21,436 nt of DNA from DASUFP01 sp036274495 (GTDB lineage: Bacteria; Bacteroidota; Bacteroidia; AKYH767-A; OLB10). Within the stretch, counting starts at the first letter, position 1, and every line of letters begins with the position of its first letter. Made by a program: the position numbers and the translations under genes. Shown one piece after another: positions 14,718 to 21,436 of the stretch. The notes under the pieces were generated by a model. The model saw only the letters and a list, made by a program, of their open reading frames with translations. It made no database searches and was not told the origin of the DNA. The stretch spans positions 1 through 21,436 of the forward strand of contig DASUFP010000040.1 of NCBI GenBank assembly GCA_036274495.1, written 5' to 3'.

Positions 14718-15791
14718 TCACATTTTGGGAGTGATCAGATAGGGGTTGGCTTTGAGCATCTCTACGATGTATTTAATCGCCAGCTGACCTTTTACACTGT
14801 TGCCTGCCGCATCAAGAGGAGGTGAAACAACGGCAATGCCGAATTTTCCGGGACATACGGCGAGAAGTCCGCCGCCTACTCCGCTTTTAGCAGGAAGTCC
14901 GGAATTATACAACCATATACCAGAATCGTCATAAAGTCCGGCTGTTGCCATTACAGGCAATGTATACTGAACTGTTTCAACGGAAACAACTTTTTTCTTT
15001 GTCACCGGATTGACACCACCGTTAGCCAGCGTTCCTGCCATGGTGGCAAGGTCTTTTGCATTTACATTGATAGCACACTGTTTGGTGTAAATATCGGTTG
15101 ACTGTACCGGGTCAAAATACATTCTGCCATAAGCAAGCAGTAAATGGGCTATAGCCTGATTCCGGAGATTATCGCCGGCTTCGCTGATATAAACCGGCTC
15201 GTTAACCCACAAGGTGCGGCCTGCAAATTCGGATTGTTTGGCAAGAATGCTTTTCCATTTGGCAGATGAATCTTTACCTGCTATAAGACTGGTAGTGGCA
15301 ATGGCACCCGGATTCACCAGAGAATTGATTTCTTTGCCACGTTGCTGCTCTACAGCTACAATCGAATTAAATACCTGTCCGGTAGCATCAACGCCTACTT
15401 TATCCTGAATGGCCTGATGTCCCAACTCCTCGATAGCCTGAGCAAGCACAAATGCTTTGGAGACGCTTTGTATGGATACCATTGAAGAAACATCCCCTTT
15501 GGTATATACATGTCCATCGGTTGTAACTATTGCGATTCCGAAAATAGAAGGATCTACAGATGCAAGTTCCTTTATGTAATCTGCATTCTTACCATCGGTA
15601 ACGCCTACAAATTTATTATACGCTGCATCCAGAGCTGCCTGAATATTGGCAGGTGACATTGGATCAGTTGCCGCCATTGCGGGAGCAGCTGCCGGTTTGC
15701 TTTTCGACTGAGACAATGAGGGAGTGGTATAAAAAGATAAACTACCTGCAAGGCCAGCAACAATCAAAGTTTTAAGAAGTGTTTGTTTCAT
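14718..15791 (-). CDS. glsA: Exported (periplasmic) glutaminase, GlsA family
   Basis: The enzyme hydrolyses L-glutamine to L-glutamate and ammonia. The 357 residues contain the serine-dependent glutaminase fold: SxxK at Ser109-Lys112 (SIQSVSK), LVNPGAIAT at about 158-166 (Asn160), YISEAGDNLRNQ (Glu204, Asn211), Tyr235 in IYTKQCA, NGGVNP, and SGVGGGLL. Cytoplasmic GlsA proteins are about 310 residues. This one has an extra N-terminal stretch of about 45, consisting of a signal peptide (MKQTLLKTLIVAGLAGSLSFYTTPSLS) and an Ala/Pro/Lys-rich linker, so it is probably periplasmic. It lies 34 bp after the DcaP-like porin gene on the same strand and is followed by a strong terminator. A porin plus a periplasmic glutaminase suggests use of external glutamine or related amides. 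Confidence 0.93.
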   Translation of the reverse strand: MKQTLLKTLIVAGLAGSLSFYTTPSLSQSKSKPAAAPAMAATDPMSPANIQAALDAAYNKFVGVTDGKNADYIKELASVDPSIFGIAIVTTDGHVYTKGDVSSMVSIQSVSKAFVLAQAIEELGHQAIQDKVGVDATGQVFNSIVAVEQQRGKEINSLVNPGAIATTSLIAGKDSSAKWKSILAKQSEFAGRTLWVNEPVYISEAGDNLRNQAIAHLLLAYGRMYFDPVQSTDIYTKQCAINVNAKDLATMAGTLANGGVNPVTKKKVVSVETVQYTLPVMATAGLYDDSGIWLYNSGLPAKSGVGGGLLAVCPGKFGIAVVSPPLDAAGNSVKGQLAIKYIVEMLKANPYLITPKM

Positions 15792-15825
15792 GATTTCGGG
15801 TTATTAGAAATGTGAAATAGTATTG

Positions 15826-17070
15826 TTACTCCGGTGTTCTGTAAAGTGCGGAGGCAAAGTTGTATTTGAATGAAAACTGAACATGAACTGCTGAATAATC
15901 TTTCAGGTAACCTGCAGGTGCTGTATTGGCTCCGTCGCCATTTTTATTGGTACGCGATCCGTATTGCACTTCTACACCGCACATCATATTGTTATCGGGA
16001 TGATAAAGCAGATTAACCAATCCATAACCTCCGTCCTGAAACGTATCATACGACTGGTCTTCGATATCATCAATATGTATCATGCTGTATCCGACAGTGC
16101 TTGTAAACCGGCTGTTCCAGTTCAGATCAACAAATGCAGTTGCTCCGTACATTGGCAGCACTTCACCGGTATAAGGCTTGTCAGTATTATTAGGTTGATA
16201 CTTTACCGCAACATCAGTAGTTGCATCATTCATGTAGTTCTCAATACCCGATCCGTATACAAATCCCAGTCTGGCTGTGGCAATTTTGGCGAACTTGATG
16301 TTTGATGACAGATTTATACCATAACCCATTTTGTTATCGGTAAGATCGTTTCCGTCGTTTGTATTGAGATCTTCCCAGGCAATGGAACGAACAATACCGG
16401 CGATTTCCACATATCCGAATCCGGTCGCCTTGCGGAATTCTGCAGAAAGATCCGGAACCATATTTCTTCCTTTCACATCACCCAAGGATTCAATATCGGA
16501 ATAGGTTGCACCGTCCGCACTGAAACCGGGGCGTTCAAGTGCAATGGTCATAAAAGTTTCACCCTGAATGGGCATATAACGAACCTGAATGTTTCTGAAA
16601 AAGACCATTCCGGTAGGTCCCCAGTATTCAAGGGAATTAGGGAAAAGGTCGATATCCATAAACGGACTCCATGTTTGACCAACACCCCATTTACCCAACT
16701 GACCATAAGCATGCCTCAGCCTTAATGTTGTTTGTCCGGCGTCAACACCCGTTCCGAACAACTCAAATTCAAATTGTGTTTTGAGCTCACCGAATTTGGT
16801 GGGTGTATATCCCTTTACGCCGAAACGGGTTTGCCTCACTCCAAAATAAATGGTGCCATCGGGTCCGTACTGCCCTTCCATAGTAGGAAGCTTGGTGGGC
16901 CGGAAACCATCTTTCCAGTCGGGCTCGATTCTGCCTGCGTTGTAAATCACGTCAGTCATAACAAAACCATAGATATCCATGCTCTTTTGCTGGGTAGTAG
17001 TGGTGGGTTCCTGCGCCAACACAAATAGCGGAATGGTTAGGGCACACAGAAGTAAGATTTCTTTTTTCAT
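15826..17070 (-). CDS. DcaP-like trimeric outer-membrane porin
   Basis: A 414-residue barrel protein with a signal peptide ending at VLAQ. It carries the DcaP family pattern: DIYGFVMTDVIYN at about 32-44, FGVRQTRFGVKG at 77-87, FEFELFGTGVDAGQTTLRLRHAYGQLG at about 100-125, and GVGQTWSPFMDIDLFPNSLEYWGPTG at 129-154. Acinetobacter DcaP carries anionic compounds such as dicarboxylates across the outer membrane. By analogy this one may pass acidic or amide amino acids, though that is inferred. The last strand (VHVQFSFKYNF) is followed by a short tail (ASALYRTPE), which is atypical for barrels that end in Phe. It is first in the operon with glutaminase and has a TAnnTTTG element and a palindrome upstream. 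Confidence 0.88.
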   Translation of the reverse strand: MKKEILLLCALTIPLFVLAQEPTTTTQQKSMDIYGFVMTDVIYNAGRIEPDWKDGFRPTKLPTMEGQYGPDGTIYFGVRQTRFGVKGYTPTKFGELKTQFEFELFGTGVDAGQTTLRLRHAYGQLGKWGVGQTWSPFMDIDLFPNSLEYWGPTGMVFFRNIQVRYMPIQGETFMTIALERPGFSADGATYSDIESLGDVKGRNMVPDLSAEFRKATGFGYVEIAGIVRSIAWEDLNTNDGNDLTDNKMGYGINLSSNIKFAKIATARLGFVYGSGIENYMNDATTDVAVKYQPNNTDKPYTGEVLPMYGATAFVDLNWNSRFTSTVGYSMIHIDDIEDQSYDTFQDGGYGLVNLLYHPDNNMMCGVEVQYGSRTNKNGDGANTAPAGYLKDYSAVHVQFSFKYNFASALYRTPE

Positions 17071-17111
17071 AGTCAGTTATTTTAGTAAGGTAAATTAAAC
17101 TATCGTGGTGG

Positions 17112-17119
17112 CAAATCTA
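17112..17119 (-). promoter_or_regulatory. -7 promoter element for the DcaP-glutaminase operon (TAGATTTG on minus strand)
   Basis: An exact TAnnTTTG match on the minus strand, placing the transcript start near 17108 and giving a leader of about 38 bases before the ATG at 17070. No -33 TTTG is evident, which would fit an activator-dependent promoter. Confidence 0.5.
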
Positions 17120-17140
17120 CTTTCAATGGAAACAGAGAAA

Positions 17141-17156
17141 TATGATTTGAATCATA
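17141..17156. promoter_or_regulatory. Palindrome TATGATT-TG-AATCATA, possible CRP/FNR-type operator
   Basis: The 7-bp arms are perfect reverse complements around two bases. The core TGAT-N4-ATCA resembles FNR-family half-sites. Its centre (17148.5) lies about 40 bases upstream of the expected start of the DcaP-glutaminase transcript, the usual place for an activator touching RNA polymerase. No regulator gene is present in the window. Confidence 0.5.
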
Positions 17157-17269
17157 CATACTTAAAGTAAAGCAAAACCCTGAACAAGATTCATTTGTTG
17201 TTAAAATTATATAAATCAAATCAGATTATAAAATCAATTTTCAAAAAAACTTAAAAAAACAAGTAGGTA

Positions 17270-17277
17270 TATATTTG
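17270..17277 (+). promoter_or_regulatory. Orphan TAnnTTTG match (TATATTTG)
   Basis: An exact -7 match on the plus strand, about 358 bp before the next ATG and with no matching -33 box. It lies in AT-rich sequence where chance matches are more frequent. Confidence 0.2.
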
Positions 17278-17336
17278 TTATTCAACAGGTTATGTTATAT
17301 ATTAGGTAAAGCTCCGAACTTCCCAATCCTATGTGT

Positions 17337-17351
17337 TACCAAATATTAAAA
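17337..17351. repeat. 15-bp direct repeat, copy 1 (TACCAAATATTAAAA)
   Basis: Identical to the copy at 17518-17532, 181 bp away and in the same orientation. Both copies are in the regulatory gap between the two divergent porin genes. Confidence 0.7.
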
Positions 17352-17369
17352 AAAGATTGACACCTCTTT

Positions 17370-17377
17370 TAACTTTG
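17370..17377 (+). promoter_or_regulatory. Possible upstream promoter element (TAACTTTG)
   Basis: An exact TAnnTTTG match on the plus strand, overlapping the TTAAC-TTTGT-GTTAA inverted pair. If used, it would give the porin at 17635 a leader of about 250 bases, or start a small RNA. I see no -33 partner. Confidence 0.25.
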
Positions 17378-17517
17378 TGTTAACAGCATTGCGTTGTATC
17401 AAAATTGCATTATTTATAAATCAAAAACAAGTAATCACTTATCTTAAATGTTGCATCAGGATTTATTTATGAAAATGCAATTTCGTAATAATTAAGAACA
17501 CTCACCTGAGCTGAAAC

Positions 17518-17532
17518 TACCAAATATTAAAA
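17518..17532. repeat. 15-bp direct repeat, copy 2 (TACCAAATATTAAAA)
   Basis: Exact second copy of the repeat at 17337-17351, located about 100 bp upstream of the porin ATG at 17635. Flanking bases differ, so identity is confined to the 15-mer. Confidence 0.7.
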
Positions 17533-17634
17533 TCGTATTGTTTATTATTGCTTTTTCACCTGATCAAACAGTTGAATGAATAGAAAATTAAGGCACCTTT
17601 AAAAAATTTACATTAGCATATCCAATTCTAAATT

Positions 17635-18975
17635 ATGAAAAAAACTGCTCACAGAATAGCAATGGTGGTCAAAGTTGGTTGCATATCAACTTTACTCTCT
17701 TCACTACAAATAACAGCTTCAGGTCAAACATCCCAGTCGCAAACATCAATGGTTCAAACCGACTCGGTACAGGCCAATGATCCTTACAAGGAAGGAGCCG
17801 GATTTAATGTTGTAAAGTCAAAGTACGGTTCTGTCAACTTCAAGATATATACCTATCTCAGATATCTCAATCAAAAATATTCTAAAGCCGATTACACCTA
17901 TGCCAACGGAAATATGATTGATATTGACCGTCGCCAGGACATGCAGGTAAACAAAGTGAATCTGCAATTTCTGGGTTGGTTTATGGATCAGAAACTCCGG
18001 TACATATTTTATACATGGACAAACAATACGGCCCAGGGTCAGAGTGCGCAGGTGGTAGTTGGGGGAAATCTGCAGTATATCTTTAATGATCATCTCACCA
18101 TAGGAGGAGGCATCAATTCCCTACCGGGCACCCGTTCAACTGAAGGCACTTTCCCCCACTGGCTGTCAAACGATAACCGTTCCATCGCTGATGAGTTTTT
18201 CAGACCATCCTACACTACCGGCATATTCGTAAAAGGGAATATTGTAAAAGGGCTGACCTATAATGCAATGCTTGGCAATAATCTTAGTCAGCTCGGTGTG
18301 GATGCAGGTCAGCTCGATGACCAGTTCAATACCGTCTCCATCACCACAGCTTGGTGCCCTACGACCGGCGAATTCGGGAAAAATGCCGGATTTGGTGACT
18401 TTGAAAAACATGAAAAGATTGCCACACGGCTGGGAGCAAAATTCAGCAGGAGCCGTGAAGACCGTCAGGGAGTACCTTCATCCGAGGCTTTTGAAAATGT
18501 TACCATTCGTTTATCAGACGGAACAGTAATTTTTGCACCGGATGCTCTGGCAGCGGGCACACAACTGGATAAGGCCACTTATATGATGTATGGCTTTGAT
18601 GCAGGTGTAAAATTCAACGGTTTCTCGCTCGAATCAGAGTTTTATTTTCGTGATGTATCTGATTTCACAGGGACCGGCGTTGAAAATATCGGATTCAACC
18701 GACTAACCGATAATGGTTATCAGTTGCTGGCTTCAGGAATGATTATTGACAGAAAATTACAGCTGTACGGAATGTATTCAGCAATTAATGGCGAATATGG
18801 CGATCCTTATGATGTCCGAGCAGGCCTTAACTGGTTCCCCTGGAAAATGCGTTCCGTGAAATTGAATGCAGAATACATGTACGCCCACAATTCTCCTGTT
18901 GGCGGATTGTCGCTGCCCTATTTCGTCGGCTCCAACGGAACCATTTACAGAATTGATCTGATCATTGATTTTTGA
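17635..18975 (+). CDS. Porin_O_P-like outer-membrane porin (paralog of the gene at 13307)
   Basis: This 446-residue protein has a signal peptide (ending near QITASGQ) followed by a linker and a beta-barrel with many amphipathic strands. It ends YRIDLIIDF, with the C-terminal Phe typical of barrels recognised by the BAM complex. It matches the minus-strand porin at 13307-14635 along its whole length: RYLNQ near the N-terminus, MLGNNLSQLGVDAGQL, CPTTGEFGKNAGFGDFEKHEKIATRLGAKFSRSREDR (key residues shared), RLSDG, DKATY, and SEFYFRDVSDF. The solute is unknown. The start is ATG; AAATTTACA at 17603-17611 just upstream recalls the putative -7 elements of purC and the DUF481 gene but lacks the leading T. 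The stop lies 5 bp from the stop of the convergent cphA, with no terminator between them. Confidence 0.85.
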   Translation: MKKTAHRIAMVVKVGCISTLLSSLQITASGQTSQSQTSMVQTDSVQANDPYKEGAGFNVVKSKYGSVNFKIYTYLRYLNQKYSKADYTYANGNMIDIDRRQDMQVNKVNLQFLGWFMDQKLRYIFYTWTNNTAQGQSAQVVVGGNLQYIFNDHLTIGGGINSLPGTRSTEGTFPHWLSNDNRSIADEFFRPSYTTGIFVKGNIVKGLTYNAMLGNNLSQLGVDAGQLDDQFNTVSITTAWCPTTGEFGKNAGFGDFEKHEKIATRLGAKFSRSREDRQGVPSSEAFENVTIRLSDGTVIFAPDALAAGTQLDKATYMMYGFDAGVKFNGFSLESEFYFRDVSDFTGTGVENIGFNRLTDNGYQLLASGMIIDRKLQLYGMYSAINGEYGDPYDVRAGLNWFPWKMRSVKLNAEYMYAHNSPVGGLSLPYFVGSNGTIYRIDLIIDF

Positions 18976-18980
18976 ATCAC

Positions 18981-21436
18981 TCAGTGCTGATTCGGAATAT
19001 CTTCCTGACTGATTTCAAATGTATCTTCCTCTTCCTTGTATTTCATAATCTGATCAAGTGCATCCGGCACTACATCGCTGCAAATGGTGATAAATGAACC
19101 TTTTTTAGCGTGCTTCAGGGCATAGTCGATCGCTTCCGATTCGGTCGGAATAACCTTTACATTCTTATCCTGGTCTACCGAATGAATTCCTGATAACATC
19201 AGTTCAATAATCTCCTGCTCGGTTCGACCTCTGAGATTTCTGTCCTGACGAATGATAATTTCATCGAACATTTGTGCCGACAAAACACCCAATTGAACAA
19301 TATCCTCATCACGGCGGTCACCAACTCCTGCAATGATTCCCACCTTTGGTTTTGCTTCGATCCGCTCCAGGAATCTGGCTATTGCCTGGAACCCTGCAGG
19401 ATTATGGGCATAGTCAACCATCACGGTATACTTTCTGAACTGGAACATATTCATGCGTCCGGGAGTTTGTACCGGACTTGGAATAAATGTTTCTAATGCA
19501 AGACGGATATCTTCAATGCTGAAATTCCTGACAAATCCGGCCAGAACGGCGGGAAGAATATTCTGAACCATAAAAATGGCTTTACCGGAGAAGGTAAGCG
19601 GTATATTCACGATTTTATCTACACGAATCTTCCAGTTGCCTTTACAAATGGTGATATAGCCGTTTTCAGCTATGGCGGCAAGTCCGCCTGCATCACAATG
19701 TTTTTTAATGATTGGATTGTGTTCGTTAAGGGAGAAATAAGCCACCTTGCTGTTGACCGTTTTACCCATGTTAACTACCAGATCATCATCCGCATTGAGT
19801 ATGCTATATCCATCAGGAAATACGCTCTCTGGTACCACGCCCTTCAGCCTGGCCATTTCTTCCAGTGTATTTATATCCCGCAATCCGAGGTGATCGGCGG
19901 CTACATTGGTCACAATGCCAACATCACAGTTATGAAAACCAAGTCCCGCACGTAAAATCCCGCCTCTTGCACATTCCAGTACTGCAAAATCAACAGTAGG
20001 ATCTTTCAACACAAATTCAGCGCTTACCGGACCGGTACAATCACCCTTTTGAACCATCTGGTTCTGAATATAAATTCCGTCAGTTGTAGTAAACCCTACT
20101 TTATGTCCAACAGTTTTTGCCATGTGGGCAATAAGTCTTGTGGTGGTGGTTTTACCATTTGTTCCGGTAACGGCAATAATTGGAATCCTTGCAGAACTTC
20201 CGGGGGGGTACAACATGTCTATCACCGGTTCGGCAACATTTCGGGGCAAACCTTCGGTTGGAGCAATATGCATTCTGAAACCGGGAGCAGCATTTACTTC
20301 AAGCACTGCACCTCCTGTTTCTTCCAGCGGGATGCTGATATCATCCGTCATGATATCAATACCGCAAATATCCAACCCGATAATTCTGGCAATCCGTTCA
20401 CACATCATCACATTGTGAGGATGTACCAGGTCGGTTACATCGGTAGAGGTTCCTCCGGTACTTAAATTGGCGGTGGCCTTTAAATGCAGTTCCTTCCCCT
20501 TGGGAAGTACAGAGTCAAGTGTCAGCTCCTTATCTTTGAGAATATTCAGCGTCATTTCATCCACCTTGATTGCAGTCAGAACTTTTTCATGGCCGTATCC
20601 GCGCCTCGGATCACTGTTGACCTTTTGAATAAGCTGTTCTATTGTAGCGCTACCGTCGCCGGTAATCATAGCCGGTGTTCTCTTGGCAGCAGCTGCAAAC
20701 TTGTAATTAATGACCAGGATCCGATGATCGAGTCCTGTGATGAATTTCTCGACAATAACTGTTCTGGAAATTCTTTTGGCAGCCGCCAGTGCCTCCAGAG
20801 CAGACTCCCAGTTTCTTACATTTATGGTTGCTCCCCTTCCGTGATTCCCGTTGATCGGTTTTAAAACCAGAGGATATCCAATGTATTCAACTGCCTTTTT
20901 GAGATCATCTTCATCATAAATAATCCTGCCCCTGGGAACAGGGATGGCAGAAGCCTCCAGCAGGTTCTTTGTATCTTCCTTGTCACATGCAATTTCAACC
21001 GCAATGCTGCTTGTCTGACTGCTGATGGTTGCCTGTATCCGTTTCTGATTGACTCCGTATCCAAGATTAACCAGTGAGTGTCTGTTAAGCCGGATCCACG
21101 GTATGCCTCTTGCCTGAGCTTCCTCAACAATGGAACCGGTAGAAGGTCCCAGCCGTTCGTCCTCCCTGATCTCACGCATCCGCTGAATGTCTTCGGCAAG
21201 ATCATATGAAGCACCCTCCACCAGCGCATCTGCAATGCGTACTGCGGCTTTTGCGGCATAAATCCCTACCTTTTCTTCCATATAGGAAAACACTACATTA
21301 TATATCCCTTTTTCGCCGGTGCTTCGGGTTCGCCCAAAACCGCAATCCATGCCGGCCAGAGTCTGTATCTCCAATGCAATGTGTTCGATCACATGGCCCA
21401 TCCAGGTACCTTCCTCCACACGGTGGAAAAATCCTC
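18981..21436 (-). CDS. cphA: Cyanophycin synthetase CphA, 5' end beyond the window
   Basis: CphA polymerises Asp and Arg into the nitrogen-storage polymer cyanophycin with ATP. About 817 codons are visible and the reading frame stays open to the right edge. The GTG at 21419 is an internal Val, because the residues just before it (GFFHR) continue the conserved N-domain motif ahead of EEGTWMGHVIEHIALEIQTLAGM. The ATP-grasp domain (about visible residues 150-405 from that GTG) has PLVLKPINGNHGRGATIN and LEVNAAPGFRMH. The Mur-ligase-like domain starts at VTGTNGKTTTTR (P-loop, about 417-428), with LECARGGILRAGLG, TNVAADHLG, VDYAHNPAGFQA and RQDRNLRGR. Both active domains look intact, which fits CphA1 rather than the shortened CphA2. 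Roughly 60 N-terminal residues are missing. A cyanophycinase gene (cphB) often lies next to cphA and may be just off the right end. Confidence 0.95.
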   Translation of the reverse strand, partial: GFFHRVEEGTWMGHVIEHIALEIQTLAGMDCGFGRTRSTGEKGIYNVVFSYMEEKVGIYAAKAAVRIADALVEGASYDLAEDIQRMREIREDERLGPSTGSIVEEAQARGIPWIRLNRHSLVNLGYGVNQKRIQATISSQTSSIAVEIACDKEDTKNLLEASAIPVPRGRIIYDEDDLKKAVEYIGYPLVLKPINGNHGRGATINVRNWESALEALAAAKRISRTVIVEKFITGLDHRILVINYKFAAAAKRTPAMITGDGSATIEQLIQKVNSDPRRGYGHEKVLTAIKVDEMTLNILKDKELTLDSVLPKGKELHLKATANLSTGGTSTDVTDLVHPHNVMMCERIARIIGLDICGIDIMTDDISIPLEETGGAVLEVNAAPGFRMHIAPTEGLPRNVAEPVIDMLYPPGSSARIPIIAVTGTNGKTTTTRLIAHMAKTVGHKVGFTTTDGIYIQNQMVQKGDCTGPVSAEFVLKDPTVDFAVLECARGGILRAGLGFHNCDVGIVTNVAADHLGLRDINTLEEMARLKGVVPESVFPDGYSILNADDDLVVNMGKTVNSKVAYFSLNEHNPIIKKHCDAGGLAAIAENGYITICKGNWKIRVDKIVNIPLTFSGKAIFMVQNILPAVLAGFVRNFSIEDIRLALETFIPSPVQTPGRMNMFQFRKYTVMVDYAHNPAGFQAIARFLERIEAKPKVGIIAGVGDRRDEDIVQLGVLSAQMFDEIIIRQDRNLRGRTEQEIIELMLSGIHSVDQDKNVKVIPTESEAIDYALKHAKKGSFITICSDVVPDALDQIMKYKEEEDTFEISQEDIPNQH

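Larger units (their letters stand above)
17071..17634. other. 564-bp AT-rich divergent intergenic region, no coding sequence seen
   Basis: This is the longest gene-free stretch. I see no plausible ORF, tRNA or intrinsic terminator in it. It holds the -7 element and palindrome for the DcaP-glutaminase operon, an exact 15-bp direct repeat, two further plus-strand TAnnTTTG matches at 17270 and 17370, a TTAAC/GTTAA inverted pair at 17369-17383, and several A-tracts. Its length is unusual compared with the other gaps (5-200 bp), which suggests regulation or an unannotated small RNA. Confidence 0.7.

Noticed and set aside
20049..20864. Plus-strand ORFs opposite cphA
   Set aside because: Antisense to strongly conserved cphA motifs; no domain or start signal of their own.
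21417..21419. GTG at 21419 as the true cphA start
   Set aside because: Upstream in-frame codons continue conserved CphA sequence (GFFHR), so the gene extends past the window edge.
1..21436. CRISPR arrays, tRNA or rRNA genes, insertion sequences, prophage
   Set aside because: No regularly spaced repeats, cloverleaf sequences, transposase or integrase motifs were seen on either strand.

Overview
The window looks like chromosomal DNA from a Bacteroidetes bacterium, probably a Bacteroidales-like or related marine/anaerobic lineage. Several things point that way: an LptD gene divergent from an amidase-MlaD pair, a long-form purC, an EF-G2-type paralog with the altered GTPase motifs known from Bacteroides, Porin_O_P/DcaP-type porins, and repeated upstream matches to the Bacteroidetes -7 element TAnnTTTG with few Shine-Dalgarno-like sites. 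No tRNA, rRNA, CRISPR array, insertion sequence or phage gene is visible. The genes look vertically inherited.

Left part (1-6513), envelope and housekeeping. Bases 1-117 hold nothing I can name. A leftward pair encodes an exported N-acetylmuramoyl-L-alanine amidase followed by an MCE/MlaD lipid-transport protein. The rightward lptD gene (LPS assembly) starts from the same short intergenic gap, where two -7 elements point at each other. purC (purine synthesis) follows on the plus strand. A small conserved protein of unknown function with an SH3/Tudor-like N-terminus lies on the minus strand.

Middle (6622-12161). On the minus strand are an EF-G2-like translation factor that lacks the catalytic histidine, and a YyaL/SPATA20-type thioredoxin-like protein. 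A divergent plus-strand gene encodes a DUF481 outer-membrane protein. The gap between these last two genes carries a perfect 7-bp inverted repeat.

Right part (12193-21436), the accessory-looking section. A leftward unit runs DcaP-like porin, exported glutaminase, strong intrinsic terminator, Porin_O_P-like porin, exported amidohydrolase. A 564-bp AT-rich regulatory gap separates it from a rightward paralog of the second porin. That gap contains a -7 element for the glutaminase operon, an FNR/CRP-like palindrome just upstream of it, and a widely spaced exact 15-bp direct repeat. The rightward porin converges, with only 5 bp between stop codons, on a cyanophycin synthetase gene (cphA) whose 5' end is beyond the right edge.

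Working together (inference): three porins, a periplasmic glutaminase and an exported hydrolase could capture and deamidate organic nitrogen compounds, and CphA could store nitrogen as the Asp/Arg polymer cyanophycin. This is the most interesting functional hypothesis here. The EF-G2 paralog would fit a starvation-adapted lifestyle.
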